A DNA stretch of 33,259 nucleotides, from contig JAJUJY010000028.1 of assembly GCA_029265085.1 (NCBI GenBank), forward strand, positions 1-33,259, read 5' to 3'. Positions 16,275 through 24,260 of this stretch are shown here, piece by piece. Under the pieces are notes generated by a model. It had not been told where the DNA came from and did not search any database. It saw only the letters and a program-made list of their open reading frames with translations. The translations under genes were made by a program, and so were the position numbers. Within the stretch, counting starts at the first letter, position 1, and each line of letters starts with the position of its first letter. Source of the DNA: Chloroflexota bacterium. GTDB lineage: Bacteria; Chloroflexota; Anaerolineae; Anaerolineales; Anaerolineaceae.

Positions 16275-17504
16275 TTATTTTTCTGCTGCGCGGCGAAGAA
16301 TGTTGAGGATGACTTCTACTGCTTTTTCTAAAGAAATTACAGGCAGATATTCATAACGCCCGTGCGCATTCATTGATCCGCAGAAGATATTTGGGGTAGG
16401 CAATCCCATAAAAGAAAGCCTGGCCCCGTCCGTGCCGCCCCGAACCGGAATGATTTGAGGTGTTACCTCTGCATCCAACATTGCCTGGCGAGCCAGTTCA
16501 ATGATGTGGAAAACAGGCAGGATTTTTTCTTTCATATTGTAGTAGCTGTCCACTATTTCTAAGGAAACTGTGCTCTCGCCATATTTTTTATTCAAGAATT
16601 CAGTGACACGAGCTAAAAATTCTTTTTTTGCTTCAAACTTAGCCTGGTCATGCTCGCGAATAATATATGCCAATCTGGTTTCTTCAACGGTTCCACTGAA
16701 ATTGGTGAGATGGAAAAAGCCATCGTAATGCGCAGTAAATTCTGGGCGCATTTGTACGGGCAGCATATTGTGAAATTCAATGCCAATCTGATTGGCGTTG
16801 ATCATCTTATCTTTGGAGGTGCCAGGATGGACATTGCGGCCGCGGATATTGATCCGTGCGCTGGCTGCGTTGAAGTTTTCATATTGCAGTTCACCAAGAT
16901 CACCGCCATCGATGGTGTAGGCAAAGTCGGCAGCGAATTTTTGCACATCGAACCGGTCTGCGCCTTTACCAATTTCTTCATCGGGTGTGAAACCAATTTT
17001 AATGGTGCCGTGTTTGATTTGCGGGTTATGCACCAGGTAGTCCAAAGCGGCCATGATGGCTGCCAGGCCAGCTTTATCATCAGCACCCAGAAGGGTTGTA
17101 CCGTCTGTGGTGATGAGGGTTTGACCAATATATTTCTTTAACTCAGGAAATTCACGCGGCGAAAGAATAATCCCTTTTTCCGGGTTAAGAACGATATCAC
17201 CACCGTCATAATTTTCCACAAATTGCGGGTTGACATTGCTGCCTGTAAGATCGGGGCTGGTATCCATGTGGGCGATCAAACCTATCACAGGACTATTACC
17301 GGAGCAATTTGCCGGTAGAGTGGCCATGATGTACCCGTTTAGATCCAGCGAAATATCCGTTAACCCTAAAGCGGTTAATTCGTCAACCAAAATGTGCGCA
17401 AGGTCAAATTGTTTGGCTGTACTGGGAAACGTGGTTGAATTTGGGTCCGAAATTGTATCAATTTTGGCATAACGGATAAAACGTTCAACTGCACTGGTTT
17501 TCAA
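16275..17504 (-). CDS. pepT: Peptidase T (tripeptide aminopeptidase)
   Basis: A cytoplasmic M20B zinc exopeptidase that removes the N-terminal residue of tripeptides. The start is taken as TTG at 17504, because GGGAGG lies six bases upstream and the resulting 409 residues equal the family length; an ATG eleven codons earlier has no ribosome site. All metal-site segments are visible: AHMDTSPD (His and Asp), GADDKAGLAA (bridging Asp), PDEEIGKG (catalytic Glu and ligand Glu), IDGGDLGEL, and the C-terminal NAHGRYEYLP histidine. The gene is alone, with its own promoter (17552-17580) divergent from the his attenuator and its own terminator. Confidence 0.93.
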   Translation of the reverse strand: MKTSAVERFIRYAKIDTISDPNSTTFPSTAKQFDLAHILVDELTALGLTDISLDLNGYIMATLPANCSGNSPVIGLIAHMDTSPDLTGSNVNPQFVENYDGGDIVLNPEKGIILSPREFPELKKYIGQTLITTDGTTLLGADDKAGLAAIMAALDYLVHNPQIKHGTIKIGFTPDEEIGKGADRFDVQKFAADFAYTIDGGDLGELQYENFNAASARINIRGRNVHPGTSKDKMINANQIGIEFHNMLPVQMRPEFTAHYDGFFHLTNFSGTVEETRLAYIIREHDQAKFEAKKEFLARVTEFLNKKYGESTVSLEIVDSYYNMKEKILPVFHIIELARQAMLDAEVTPQIIPVRGGTDGARLSFMGLPTPNIFCGSMNAHGRYEYLPVISLEKAVEVILNILRRAAEK

Positions 17505-17551
17505 TGGTGCCTCCCTGGATATTTGCCAGATCTTCATGTAGAAACCCTGGT

Positions 17552-17580
17552 ATTATACTCCTTTGCGCTTTGTTGGGCAA
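17552..17580 (-). promoter_or_regulatory. Promoter of pepT
   Basis: On the minus strand TTGCCC (17580-17575), 17-base spacer, perfect TATAAT (17557-17552). Transcription should start near 17545, about 40 bases before the TTG start. Confidence 0.7.
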
Positions 17581-17599
17581 ATTGCACTAAAACATGCCA

Positions 17600-17621
17600 A
17601 AATACCTGATACAAGGTATTT
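17600..17621. repeat. Inverted repeat between the pepT and his promoters
   Basis: AAATACCT (17600-17607) and AGGTATTT (17614-17621) form a perfect 8-bp inverted repeat with a six-base centre. It ends seven bases before the -35 of the his promoter and lies 20 bases upstream of the -35 of pepT, the place for an operator acting on either promoter. Confidence 0.5.
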
Positions 17622-17628
17622 CGAATGC

Positions 17629-17657
17629 TTGACAATGCATTTTAAGGATGATAAACT
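17629..17657 (+). promoter_or_regulatory. Promoter of the his leader / hisD operon
   Basis: Perfect -35 TTGACA (17629-17634), 17-base spacer, -10 TAAACT (17652-17657) preceded by TGA, making an extended -10. The start is expected around 17664-17668, at or just before the ATG of the leader peptide. Confidence 0.75.
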
Positions 17658-17667
17658 CCTGGCTACG

Positions 17668-17721
17668 ATGAAAACCTTTGCGCAGCTCCATCATCATCAT
17701 GGAATTGACCCCCAGACTTGA
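17668..17721 (+). CDS. hisL: Histidine operon leader peptide
   Basis: ATG at 17668 opens a 17-codon frame, MKTFAQLHHHHGIDPQT, ending in TGA at 17719-17721. Four consecutive CAT histidine codons (17689-17700) are the hallmark of a ribosome-sensing leader peptide of histidine operons. When charged tRNA-His is short, the ribosome halts on these codons. No Shine-Dalgarno sequence precedes the ATG, and the predicted transcription start is only 0-4 bases upstream, so it would be translated from a leaderless or nearly leaderless mRNA. A terminator follows 60 bases later and hisD 150 bases later. The peptide itself has no expected function. Confidence 0.88.
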   Translation: MKTFAQLHHHHGIDPQT

Positions 17722-17801
17722 TCCGGCAGGCCATCGCCGCGCGCAAGAAAATTCCAATTTCTAACGCAATCAATATATAGGCCCCCGATCAGTCGGGGGT
17801 C
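17707..17801 (+). promoter_or_regulatory. His attenuator: antiterminator pairing
   Basis: GACCCCCAGACT (17707-17718), which lies in the last four codons of the leader peptide, is complementary to AGTCGGGGGTC (17791-17801), the 3' arm of the terminator, apart from one bulged A: 11 pairs. The two structures exclude each other. A ribosome that reaches the leader stop codon covers 17707-17718 and lets the terminator form. One stalled on the first His codons leaves it free to pair and release transcription into hisD. Between them, CGGC (about 17724) and GCCG (about 17736) may form a small extra hairpin. Confidence 0.7.
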
Positions 17802-17806
17802 TTTTT
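17780..17806 (+). terminator. His attenuator terminator
   Basis: GGCCCCCGA (17780-17788), loop TCAG, TCGGGGGTC (17793-17801), then TTTTT. A 9-bp GC-rich stem with one G-T pair, located between the leader peptide and hisD with no gene before it to terminate other than the leader. Confidence 0.9.
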
Positions 17807-17870
17807 ATTCCCGGTGTCTGAATGATACGACACACGGATCCCTATCGTTTTATATTTTTTAGGAGTAACC

Positions 17871-19208
17871 ATGTTTCTAATTTACAATCCGTCCGAAGCG
17901 AAAAAAACTATTCTTAAGCGAACCCCTTTTGATTCTCAAGCTGTCCCTTCCCAAACCTTAAAGGGGATTGAAAAATTGTTTGGACAACCCTTATCCCCGG
18001 CTGAAGCCGTCTCAACAATTCTTGCGGATGTGCGTTCCCGCGGAGATGCGGCTTTAGCTCAATGGTCCGAGCGCTTGGATGGAGTCGCTGGTTCGTCATT
18101 TCGGGTGCCGGAGGAAGTGATTAATAAATCGCTTGCGTTGATTCCGATCGAATTACGGGAAGCTCTGCGGGATGCCGCCGGACGGATCGAGGCATTTCAC
18201 CGGAAACAGCCGCTAATTTCCTGGATGACCAATGAATTAGGGGGGACTTTAGGACAGCTGCTCCGGCCAGTTCAAAGAGTCGGTATCTATGTCCCTGGCG
18301 GTACCGCACCGCTGCCTTCAACCGTTCTAATGTCTGCGATTCCAGCCCGGGTTGCGGGGGTCAAAGAGCTGGTCATTGTTACACCGCCTCAACGAGGCAG
18401 CCAATACCCTTCAGAAGTGATTCTGGCTGCTGCGGCTGTGGCAGGTGTGAAAGAGGTGTACAGCCTGGGCGGCGCACAGGGGATTGCAGCATTGGCTTAC
18501 GGGACTGAATCGATTCGTTCTGTGGATAAAATTGTTGGCCCTGGGAATTTGTTTGTTACCCTGGCAAAACAACAGGTGTTTGGAGTGGTGGGGATCGATA
18601 ATCTGGCCGGCCCAACAGAAACCGTTGTAATTGCAGATGAAAGCGCGCAGCCTGCCTGGGTTGCAGCGGATTTGTTGGCGCAGGCTGAGCATGATGTGTT
18701 GGCGGCGGCCATATTGCTGACACCCTCCCGGCGTCTTGCGGAGGAAGTCCGCGCAGAAATATTACGGCAAATAGATTCAGCCAGCGGCAGTAGGCTTTCA
18801 CGGTTCAGTCAATTAGATGTTTCACTTGTTCGTCGGTCTGGGGCTGTAATTACCAGCGATCTGGCGGAGGCTGTAGCGCTTTCAAACCAATATGCGCCGG
18901 AGCATCTTAATTTGGTGGTTTCTAACCCCTGGGAGTGGGTAGAAAAAATTACGGCTGCAGGAGGGATCTTTGTTGGGGAGCAATCCTATGAGGTGTTGGG
19001 CGATTACGCGGCAGGACCCAGCCACGCAATGCCTACAGGCGGTTCTGCACGATTTGCCTCTCCCTTAAACGTTTGGGATTTTATCAAAGTGATTAGCCTG
19101 GTTGCCCTTGATCCGCTGACGGCGCGTGAAGTAGGCCAGGTATCGGCAATTATTGCGCGAGCTGAAGGCCTGGATGCTCACGCACTGGCGGCCGAAGCAC
19201 GTCAATAA
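17871..19208 (+). CDS. hisD: Histidinol dehydrogenase
   Basis: Catalyses the last two steps of histidine synthesis, L-histidinol to L-histidine, with NAD and zinc. The 445 residues include all expected active-site residues: zinc ligands Gln271 and His274 (LAQAEHD), Asp378 (GDYAAGPSHAMPT) and His437 (EGLDAHA), and the catalytic pair Glu344-His345 (YAPEHLNL). The family signature around 245-275 and the PGGTAPLPST loop are intact. The ATG at 17871 follows AGGAG. It is the first structural gene behind the histidine attenuator, which strongly supports a true biosynthetic HisD rather than the sulfonate-degrading paralogue HpsN. No other his gene is adjacent; next come ABC transporter genes. Confidence 0.95.
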   Translation: MFLIYNPSEAKKTILKRTPFDSQAVPSQTLKGIEKLFGQPLSPAEAVSTILADVRSRGDAALAQWSERLDGVAGSSFRVPEEVINKSLALIPIELREALRDAAGRIEAFHRKQPLISWMTNELGGTLGQLLRPVQRVGIYVPGGTAPLPSTVLMSAIPARVAGVKELVIVTPPQRGSQYPSEVILAAAAVAGVKEVYSLGGAQGIAALAYGTESIRSVDKIVGPGNLFVTLAKQQVFGVVGIDNLAGPTETVVIADESAQPAWVAADLLAQAEHDVLAAAILLTPSRRLAEEVRAEILRQIDSASGSRLSRFSQLDVSLVRRSGAVITSDLAEAVALSNQYAPEHLNLVVSNPWEWVEKITAAGGIFVGEQSYEVLGDYAAGPSHAMPTGGSARFASPLNVWDFIKVISLVALDPLTAREVGQVSAIIARAEGLDAHALAAEARQ

Positions 19209-19242
19209 AAAATAATTTATTCAAGAAAAAAAGGAGTTCGAA

Positions 19243-20214
19243 ATGAAATACCGTTGGTTAAGTTTTTTGATGATTGTTTTATCGGCCATTGTTCTGGTTG
19301 GATGTGCTGCTCCGGCTGCTGTGGAGGAACCGGTGCAAATTCGAATTGGAACACAGCCCTGGATCGGTTACGGCCCTTGGTGGATTGCCCAGGAAAAAGG
19401 CTTGTTTGAAAAATATGGATTGAGTGTTGAACTGGTCAATTTCAATCAGGACCAGGATGTCAATGCAGCATTGGCTTCTGGCCAAATGGAGGCAGCAAAC
19501 CTGGCAACACACACCGCGCTTAAGCTGTATAGCGCCGGTTTAGATATTCGTCTGGTGCTGATCGAGGATGCTTCCTATGAAGCGGATGCAATTCTCGCAG
19601 GCACGGGCATTCAAAGTATTTCAGATTTAAAAGGGAAAGCGATTGCATACGAAGAGGGCACAACCAGTGATTTGTTGCTTAACTATGCCCTGGCACAAAA
19701 TGGAATGTCGATTGCTGATGTGACCAAGGTGCCGATGCCTGCTTCGGACGCTGGGTTGGCTTTGTTGGGGAAGCAAGTAGATGCAGCAGTAACTTATGAG
19801 CCATACATCACCGAAGCAGTTAAACAAGGCCAGGAAATTGGTGTGTTATATACAGCGGCGGAACGCCCAGGTCTGATATCCGATGTTTTGGTGGTCTCGG
19901 CGAAATTTGCGCAAGACAATCCTCAAGCGGTGAAAGTTCTGTTGAAAGTATGGGATGAAGCTTTAGCCTTCTATAACAGTAATCCAGAAGATGCTAAAGC
20001 AATCATTGCGAAAAATGTTGGCAGCGAACCACAAGATTTGGTGACTGCTTTTGACGGGGTCCGTTTTTATGGACTGGCTGAAAACCGTGACTTGTTCAAG
20101 GGTGGTTTTGACCAAACAATTCAAGATGTTGCTGCGGCTGCACAGGCTATGAGCCTGTTTGAGACCCTGCCTGACATCACGAAATTAATTGATCCAACCT
20201 TCTTAGGGGAATAA
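19243..20214 (+). CDS. ABC transporter substrate-binding lipoprotein, NitT/TauT (NMT1/SsuA-like) family
   Basis: Extracytoplasmic binding protein of a small-molecule importer, 323 residues. The signal peptide ends in the lipobox LVGC (Cys21). The mature part begins IRIGTQPWIGYGPWWIAQEKG, the typical start of NMT1/THI5-like proteins, with a second conserved block DLKGKAIAYEEGTTSD near residue 128. Relatives bind sulfonates, nitrate, pyrimidine precursors or riboflavin, so the family does not fix the ligand. It starts 34 bases after hisD with a good AAGGAG site, so it very likely shares the histidine-controlled transcript; histidine or an imidazole compound is a plausible ligand by context only. 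Confidence 0.85.
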   Translation: MKYRWLSFLMIVLSAIVLVGCAAPAAVEEPVQIRIGTQPWIGYGPWWIAQEKGLFEKYGLSVELVNFNQDQDVNAALASGQMEAANLATHTALKLYSAGLDIRLVLIEDASYEADAILAGTGIQSISDLKGKAIAYEEGTTSDLLLNYALAQNGMSIADVTKVPMPASDAGLALLGKQVDAAVTYEPYITEAVKQGQEIGVLYTAAERPGLISDVLVVSAKFAQDNPQAVKVLLKVWDEALAFYNSNPEDAKAIIAKNVGSEPQDLVTAFDGVRFYGLAENRDLFKGGFDQTIQDVAAAAQAMSLFETLPDITKLIDPTFLGE

Positions 20215-20215
20215 C

Positions 20216-21058
20216 GTGTTCAAACAAGATCGTTCTCTTTCAACAAAATTCCAACAACCGCGAACCAGGCCGCGGTTGTTGGAACTACGAGCAGAAATTC
20301 CTGCGCGAATTTATTGGCTTGCGGGTGGAGGATTTTTGGCTTTGTTTGGTGTATTGTGGGCTGTCTTGACCTATACAGGGTTGGTGTCCCCCTTATTTTT
20401 GCCCAGTCCAACCGCAGTGGTTCAAGAATTGGCAAGGCAAATTCAAGCGGGGATTCTCTGGCAAGATATTGGTGCCAGTGTGTACCGGATTATGGTTGGG
20501 TGGCTTATTTCTACACTCTTTGCCCTGCCGATTGGTATTCTGATGGGTAATTTTCGCCTGTTTGAAGGAATGTTTGAGCCCTTTATTGATTTGGTGCGCT
20601 ATATGCCGGCAGTGGCTTTTATCCCATTGACGATTTTGTGGAGCGGCGTAGGAGATACCCAAAAATTCTTGATCCTTTTTATTGGTACCTTTTTCCAGGA
20701 AGTTTTGATGATTATGGATAATGTAAAAACTGTCCAAAAAGAGTTAATTAAGACCTCTTATACGTTTGGTTTGAGCAAGTGGGAAATTCTGACATCGGTG
20801 ATTTTACCCGCATCGATGCCGGGAATTTGGGATACTTTCCGAATCACATTAGGGTGGGCGTGGACATACCTGGTTGTGGCAGAACTTGTGGCAGCCAATG
20901 TGGGTCTAGGGTACCGGATTATGCGGGCACAGCGTTTTTTGGAAACCGATACGATCATCTTAGGAATTTTGGTGATTGGGGCACTGGGGTTGATTACGGA
21001 TATGGCCTTTAAAGCGGCTTACCGCTGGATGTTCCGCTGGACTGAGCGGCGCGGATAA
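20216..21058 (+). CDS. ABC transporter permease, TauC/SsuC-like
   Basis: Membrane subunit of the same importer, 280 residues, of the BPD_transp_1 family. It starts with GTG at 20216, one base after the stop of the binding protein, so coupled translation is likely. A 35-residue charged N-terminal tail precedes the first helix (GFLALFGVLWAVLTYTGLV). About six helices follow, and the ATPase-docking loop reads TFGLSKWEILTSVILPASMP. The motif GWAWTYLVVAELVAAN near the C-terminus is characteristic of TauC/SsuC relatives. Its ATPase partner follows 13 bases downstream. Confidence 0.88.
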   Translation: MFKQDRSLSTKFQQPRTRPRLLELRAEIPARIYWLAGGGFLALFGVLWAVLTYTGLVSPLFLPSPTAVVQELARQIQAGILWQDIGASVYRIMVGWLISTLFALPIGILMGNFRLFEGMFEPFIDLVRYMPAVAFIPLTILWSGVGDTQKFLILFIGTFFQEVLMIMDNVKTVQKELIKTSYTFGLSKWEILTSVILPASMPGIWDTFRITLGWAWTYLVVAELVAANVGLGYRIMRAQRFLETDTIILGILVIGALGLITDMAFKAAYRWMFRWTERRG

Positions 21059-21071
21059 GGAGTGATAGAGA

Positions 21072-21848
21072 ATGAAAATTCCAAAACTAGAAGCAATCAA
21101 GTTGACGAAAACTTTTGCTCCAGGGCGCGGCAAGGTGGTGACAGCCTTAGAAGATTTTTACATGACCCTGGGGGAAAATGAATTTGTATCAATTATTGGC
21201 CCGTCTGGATGTGGAAAATCTACATTTTTGGAGATTGCTGCCGGTTTGGATGAGGTGAGCAGCGGGCAGGTGCTTGTGGACGGTATTCCTGTGACTGGGC
21301 CGGGCGCTGACCGCGGTATGGTTTTTCAAAGTTACACCTTATTTCCCTGGTTAACCATTTCGGAAAATGTACGTTTTGCTTTGAAAAAATCCAGCCTGTC
21401 CCGTTCAGAGCAGGATGAGCGAGTTCAGCGATTTATCCAATTAATTGGTCTGGCTGGTTTTGAAAATGCGTATCCCAATCAATTGTCTGGCGGAATGCGC
21501 CAACGCGTGGCTATTGCGCGAGCATTGGTTTACCAGCCGAAGATATTGTTTATGGATGAACCATTTGGGGCATTGGATGCACAGACCAGATTGGTAATGC
21601 AGGAATTGTTGTTGGATGTCTGGGAGAGCAACCGCACCAGTGTTTTATTTGTTACTCATGATGTGGAAGAGGCGTTGTTGTTGTCGGATCGAATCTATGT
21701 TATGACAGCCCGGCCAGGGAAGATTAAGTCGGAGTATGTGGTAGATTTGCCCCGCCCGCGCAGCCTATTAATCACAGAAAAGATGCCTGCCTTTGTTGAT
21801 TTACGGGCAAAAATTTTAGAGGAAATTCGCCAGGAAGTCCGGCTTTAA
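21072..21848 (+). CDS. ABC transporter ATP-binding protein, TauB/SsuB-like
   Basis: Cytoplasmic ATPase of the importer, 258 residues. Walker A is GPSGCGKST (residues 43-51), the Q-loop VFQSYTLFPW, the signature LSGGMRQRVAIARAL, Walker B ILFMDEPFGALD, and the switch histidine lies in VTHDVEEA. These are typical of nitrate/taurine-type transport ATPases. The ATG at 21072 follows AAGGAG. With the two upstream genes it makes a complete importer. No terminator separates it from the aminotransferase gene 95 bases downstream. Confidence 0.9.
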   Translation: MKIPKLEAIKLTKTFAPGRGKVVTALEDFYMTLGENEFVSIIGPSGCGKSTFLEIAAGLDEVSSGQVLVDGIPVTGPGADRGMVFQSYTLFPWLTISENVRFALKKSSLSRSEQDERVQRFIQLIGLAGFENAYPNQLSGGMRQRVAIARALVYQPKILFMDEPFGALDAQTRLVMQELLLDVWESNRTSVLFVTHDVEEALLLSDRIYVMTARPGKIKSEYVVDLPRPRSLLITEKMPAFVDLRAKILEEIRQEVRL

Positions 21849-21943
21849 AGAAAAATAATCGATTTAATCAACCAAAGTTTATGGGATAATAATGATAGAC
21901 CTGTGGGAGGGGCAGGCAGATTCTACGTGATGAGGTGTGGACA

Positions 21944-23038
21944 ATGCGCACATATCCAATTCCAATGGTACCTGGCCCGGTAAAAGTCCCTGTGGAAGTC
22001 CTGGCTGCCATGCAAGTAGATTATGGTTCGGCCGATTTAGAATCGGAATTTTTGGATTTATATAATCAAACCGAAGAAAACCTCAAAACTATATACGGTA
22101 CCAATAGTCAGATCGTGATTCAGACTGGAGAAGGGATGATTGCCTTGTGGGGGGCGCTCAAAAGCTGCTTGCTGCCGCGAGAGCGTGTACTGGCAATTTC
22201 AACCGGTGTGTTTGGTTATGGAATTGGGGAAATGGCAAAATCAGTTGGCGCTGAAGTCAAAACCATTGGTTTGCCGTACGATCAAACCATTCACAATTAT
22301 GCTGAAATTGAGCAAGCGATCATTGATTTTCAGCCCAAAATGATTACTGTGGTGCATTGTGAAACACCTTCCGGAACATTAAATCCGTTGGATGAAGTTG
22401 GGCGATTAAAGAAAAAATATAGTGTTCCCTTATTATATGTGGATGCAGTTGCCAGCGCTGGCGGGGTGCCGGTGTTGAGCGACGAATGGAATATTGATCT
22501 GGCGTTGGGTGGTTCTCAAAAAGTATTGTCCGTGCCGCCTTCAATGGCATTTTTAACGGTAAGTGATACTGCCTGGGAGATCATTGAAAAAGTAAATTAT
22601 GTTGGCTATGACGCGCTAAAACCATTCCGAACTGCTCAAAAAGATTTTTATTTTCCATATACACCGGATTGGCATGGAATGGCTGCCTTGTATACCGGAA
22701 CAAAAATTCTCCTCGATGAGGGATTGGATCGAGTTTTTGCAAGACATGAACAGGTTGCGCAGTTTTGCCGTAACCGCCTGGTTGAAATTGGTTTAAAAAT
22801 TTACCCGGCTGTTGGTGCTATCTCGTCACCCACGGTAACCGCTGTGAATTTGCCGCAAGGCTTCACCTGGACTGAATTGGATGCGGCTTTCCGCGAGCGT
22901 GGATTGGTTGTTGGCGGCAGTTATGGTCCGCTTGCCGGTAAAGTCTTCCGGCTGGGACATATGGGGTCGCAAGCAGATCTTGAGCTGGTGAAAAATGCAT
23001 TGGATGTGATCGAAGACGTGGTTAATTCCCGTAAGTAA
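21944..23038 (+). CDS. Class V aminotransferase (alanine-glyoxylate aminotransferase-like)
   Basis: PLP-dependent fold-type I aminotransferase, 364 residues, of the AGXT/PucG/SerC-related class V group. The substrate-entry N-terminus reads PIPMVPGPVKVP. Asp167 in LLYVDAVASAGG binds the pyridine nitrogen, and Lys193 in LGGSQKVLSVPPS forms the Schiff base. The ATG at 21944 is preferred because GAGGTG lies six bases before it; an in-frame GTG three codons earlier lies within that site. It ends in a strong terminator, closing the histidine-controlled unit if no separate promoter exists. The amino donor and acceptor cannot be assigned: alanine/glyoxylate, ureidoglycine or serine are all possible. 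Confidence 0.85.
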   Translation: MRTYPIPMVPGPVKVPVEVLAAMQVDYGSADLESEFLDLYNQTEENLKTIYGTNSQIVIQTGEGMIALWGALKSCLLPRERVLAISTGVFGYGIGEMAKSVGAEVKTIGLPYDQTIHNYAEIEQAIIDFQPKMITVVHCETPSGTLNPLDEVGRLKKKYSVPLLYVDAVASAGGVPVLSDEWNIDLALGGSQKVLSVPPSMAFLTVSDTAWEIIEKVNYVGYDALKPFRTAQKDFYFPYTPDWHGMAALYTGTKILLDEGLDRVFARHEQVAQFCRNRLVEIGLKIYPAVGAISSPTVTAVNLPQGFTWTELDAAFRERGLVVGGSYGPLAGKVFRLGHMGSQADLELVKNALDVIEDVVNSRK

Positions 23039-23044
23039 AAATGA

Positions 23045-23084
23045 AAAATTCAACCCCCCTTCAAAAGGGGGGTTGAATTTTCTT
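23045..23084 (+). terminator. Intrinsic terminator after the aminotransferase gene
   Basis: A perfect 15-bp inverted repeat (23045-23059 with 23067-23081, core TTCAACCCCCC/GGGGGGTTGAA) around a seven-base loop, ending in TTTTCTT. The A-run on the left could let it also work on the minus strand. Confidence 0.9.
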
Positions 23085-23180
23085 ATATGGTGACGGATAG
23101 AAATCCATGGAAGAAATATGAGAAAACGTTAATAAACCATTTACAAAAAGGGCTATACATTCGATTATAAATATGATAAA

Positions 23181-23209
23181 CTTTGTACAAATAAAAGCTT
23201 TGTAGAATC
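23181..23209. promoter_or_regulatory. Possible CarH-type operator before the first regulator
   Basis: CTTTGTACAAAT (23181-23192) contains the 10-bp palindrome TTTGTACAAA, and CTTTGTAGAATC follows at 23198. On the minus strand these read TGTACAAAG and TCTACAAAG, the same core as the repeats before crtI and the second regulator. They are 17 bases apart rather than 11, so the arrangement differs. AT-rich sequence upstream (TTTACA at 23140, TATAAA near 23166) may hold the promoter. Confidence 0.4.
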
Positions 23210-23268
23210 TTCTCGCCAAAAACTATGTACGAACGATTTGGCGAAGCGTAGAGAAAAAGGAGTCAACC

Positions 23269-24252
23269 GTGCCTACAATATCAGAATTTCCTGATGATCC
23301 AAAATACACGATAAAAAGTGTTAGTACCCAGACGGGTATTCGGCCAGTCACATTGCGGGCCTGGGAACGACGGCATGAAGTCCTCACACCGCATCGATCC
23401 GACAATAAATATCGCTTGTATTCTGAGCGCGATGTGGCTATTTTGCGCTGGTTAAAAAACCGGGTGGATAGTGGCGTATCCATTTCTTCAGCAGTAGGGG
23501 AATTGCGAAAAATGTCTCGCAGCGGTATCTGGCCGGATGCTGTACCAACCGGACCGACCACGGAGCCGGTTAAATCTTCGACTCCGCCTATGATTTACTC
23601 TCGCCATCTTTTTCAGGCTTTGATCAAACATGATGAGGCCAGGGCCGGTGAAGTATTGCGTGAGGTGCTTTCAATCTTTGATTTACGAACAATTTTTAAT
23701 CAGGTGCTAATTCCAACCCTGGTGGAGATTGGAGAGGCATGGTATCGCGGCGAGATTCGTGTGACCACAGAACATTTTGCGAGCGCATATCTGCGCGGCA
23801 AACTGCTAACTTTGCTGCAGGCTTATCCTTCACGGCGCGGCGCAGCCTACATCATGATTGGTGGTGCGCCCACTGAGCAGCATGAAATTGGCAGCTTAAT
23901 GCTGGCTGTTCTTCTGCGCAGCCAGGGTTACCGGGTGGAATATCTCGGACCGGATATTCCGATTGAAGACCTGGTAGATTATGCGCGATATGAGCATCCC
24001 TCGATGATCATTTTGTCTGCGACCACTGAATCCGCAGCGATTGAACTAAAACGAATGCAAGAGAAAGTGAACAAATTACGTCCCAGCCCAATCTTTGGGT
24101 ATGGTGGTAGAGCCTTTAATTTACAGCCGGAGCTGCGCAATCGAATTGCAGGTGTGTTCCTGGGTGAAACAATGGATGATGCCCTGGATCAAATTCGGGA
24201 TGTGCTTTCTCAATACAAAAAAAGCGCAAAAGGAAAAGGCGCACTCGATTAA
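23269..24252 (+). CDS. CarH/LitR-like B12-binding MerR-family light regulator, first copy
   Basis: DNA-binding photoreceptor of 327 residues. It has a MerR helix-turn-helix (residues 13-80, VTLRAWERRHEVLTPHR), a four-helix cobalamin cap domain (about 105-190), and a Rossmann-like B12-binding domain (about 192-315). Residues that identify adenosylcobalamin-dependent CarH are present: W158-x9-E168-H169 in the cap and E203-x-H205-xx-G208, where His205 is the lower axial ligand. In this family the dark tetramer represses carotenoid genes and light breaks the cobalt-carbon bond and frees the DNA. The start is GTG at 23269 after AAAAAGGAG. It stands in tandem with a paralogue and upstream of crt genes, matching that role. 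Confidence 0.9.
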   Translation: MPTISEFPDDPKYTIKSVSTQTGIRPVTLRAWERRHEVLTPHRSDNKYRLYSERDVAILRWLKNRVDSGVSISSAVGELRKMSRSGIWPDAVPTGPTTEPVKSSTPPMIYSRHLFQALIKHDEARAGEVLREVLSIFDLRTIFNQVLIPTLVEIGEAWYRGEIRVTTEHFASAYLRGKLLTLLQAYPSRRGAAYIMIGGAPTEQHEIGSLMLAVLLRSQGYRVEYLGPDIPIEDLVDYARYEHPSMIILSATTESAAIELKRMQEKVNKLRPSPIFGYGGRAFNLQPELRNRIAGVFLGETMDDALDQIRDVLSQYKKSAKGKGALD

Positions 24253-24260
24253 CCGCGATC

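Noticed and set aside
17871..19208. HpsN (sulfopropanediol dehydrogenase) instead of HisD, suggested by the TauABC-like neighbours
   Set aside because: The His-codon leader and terminator just upstream, and all HisD zinc and catalytic residues, favour the biosynthetic enzyme.
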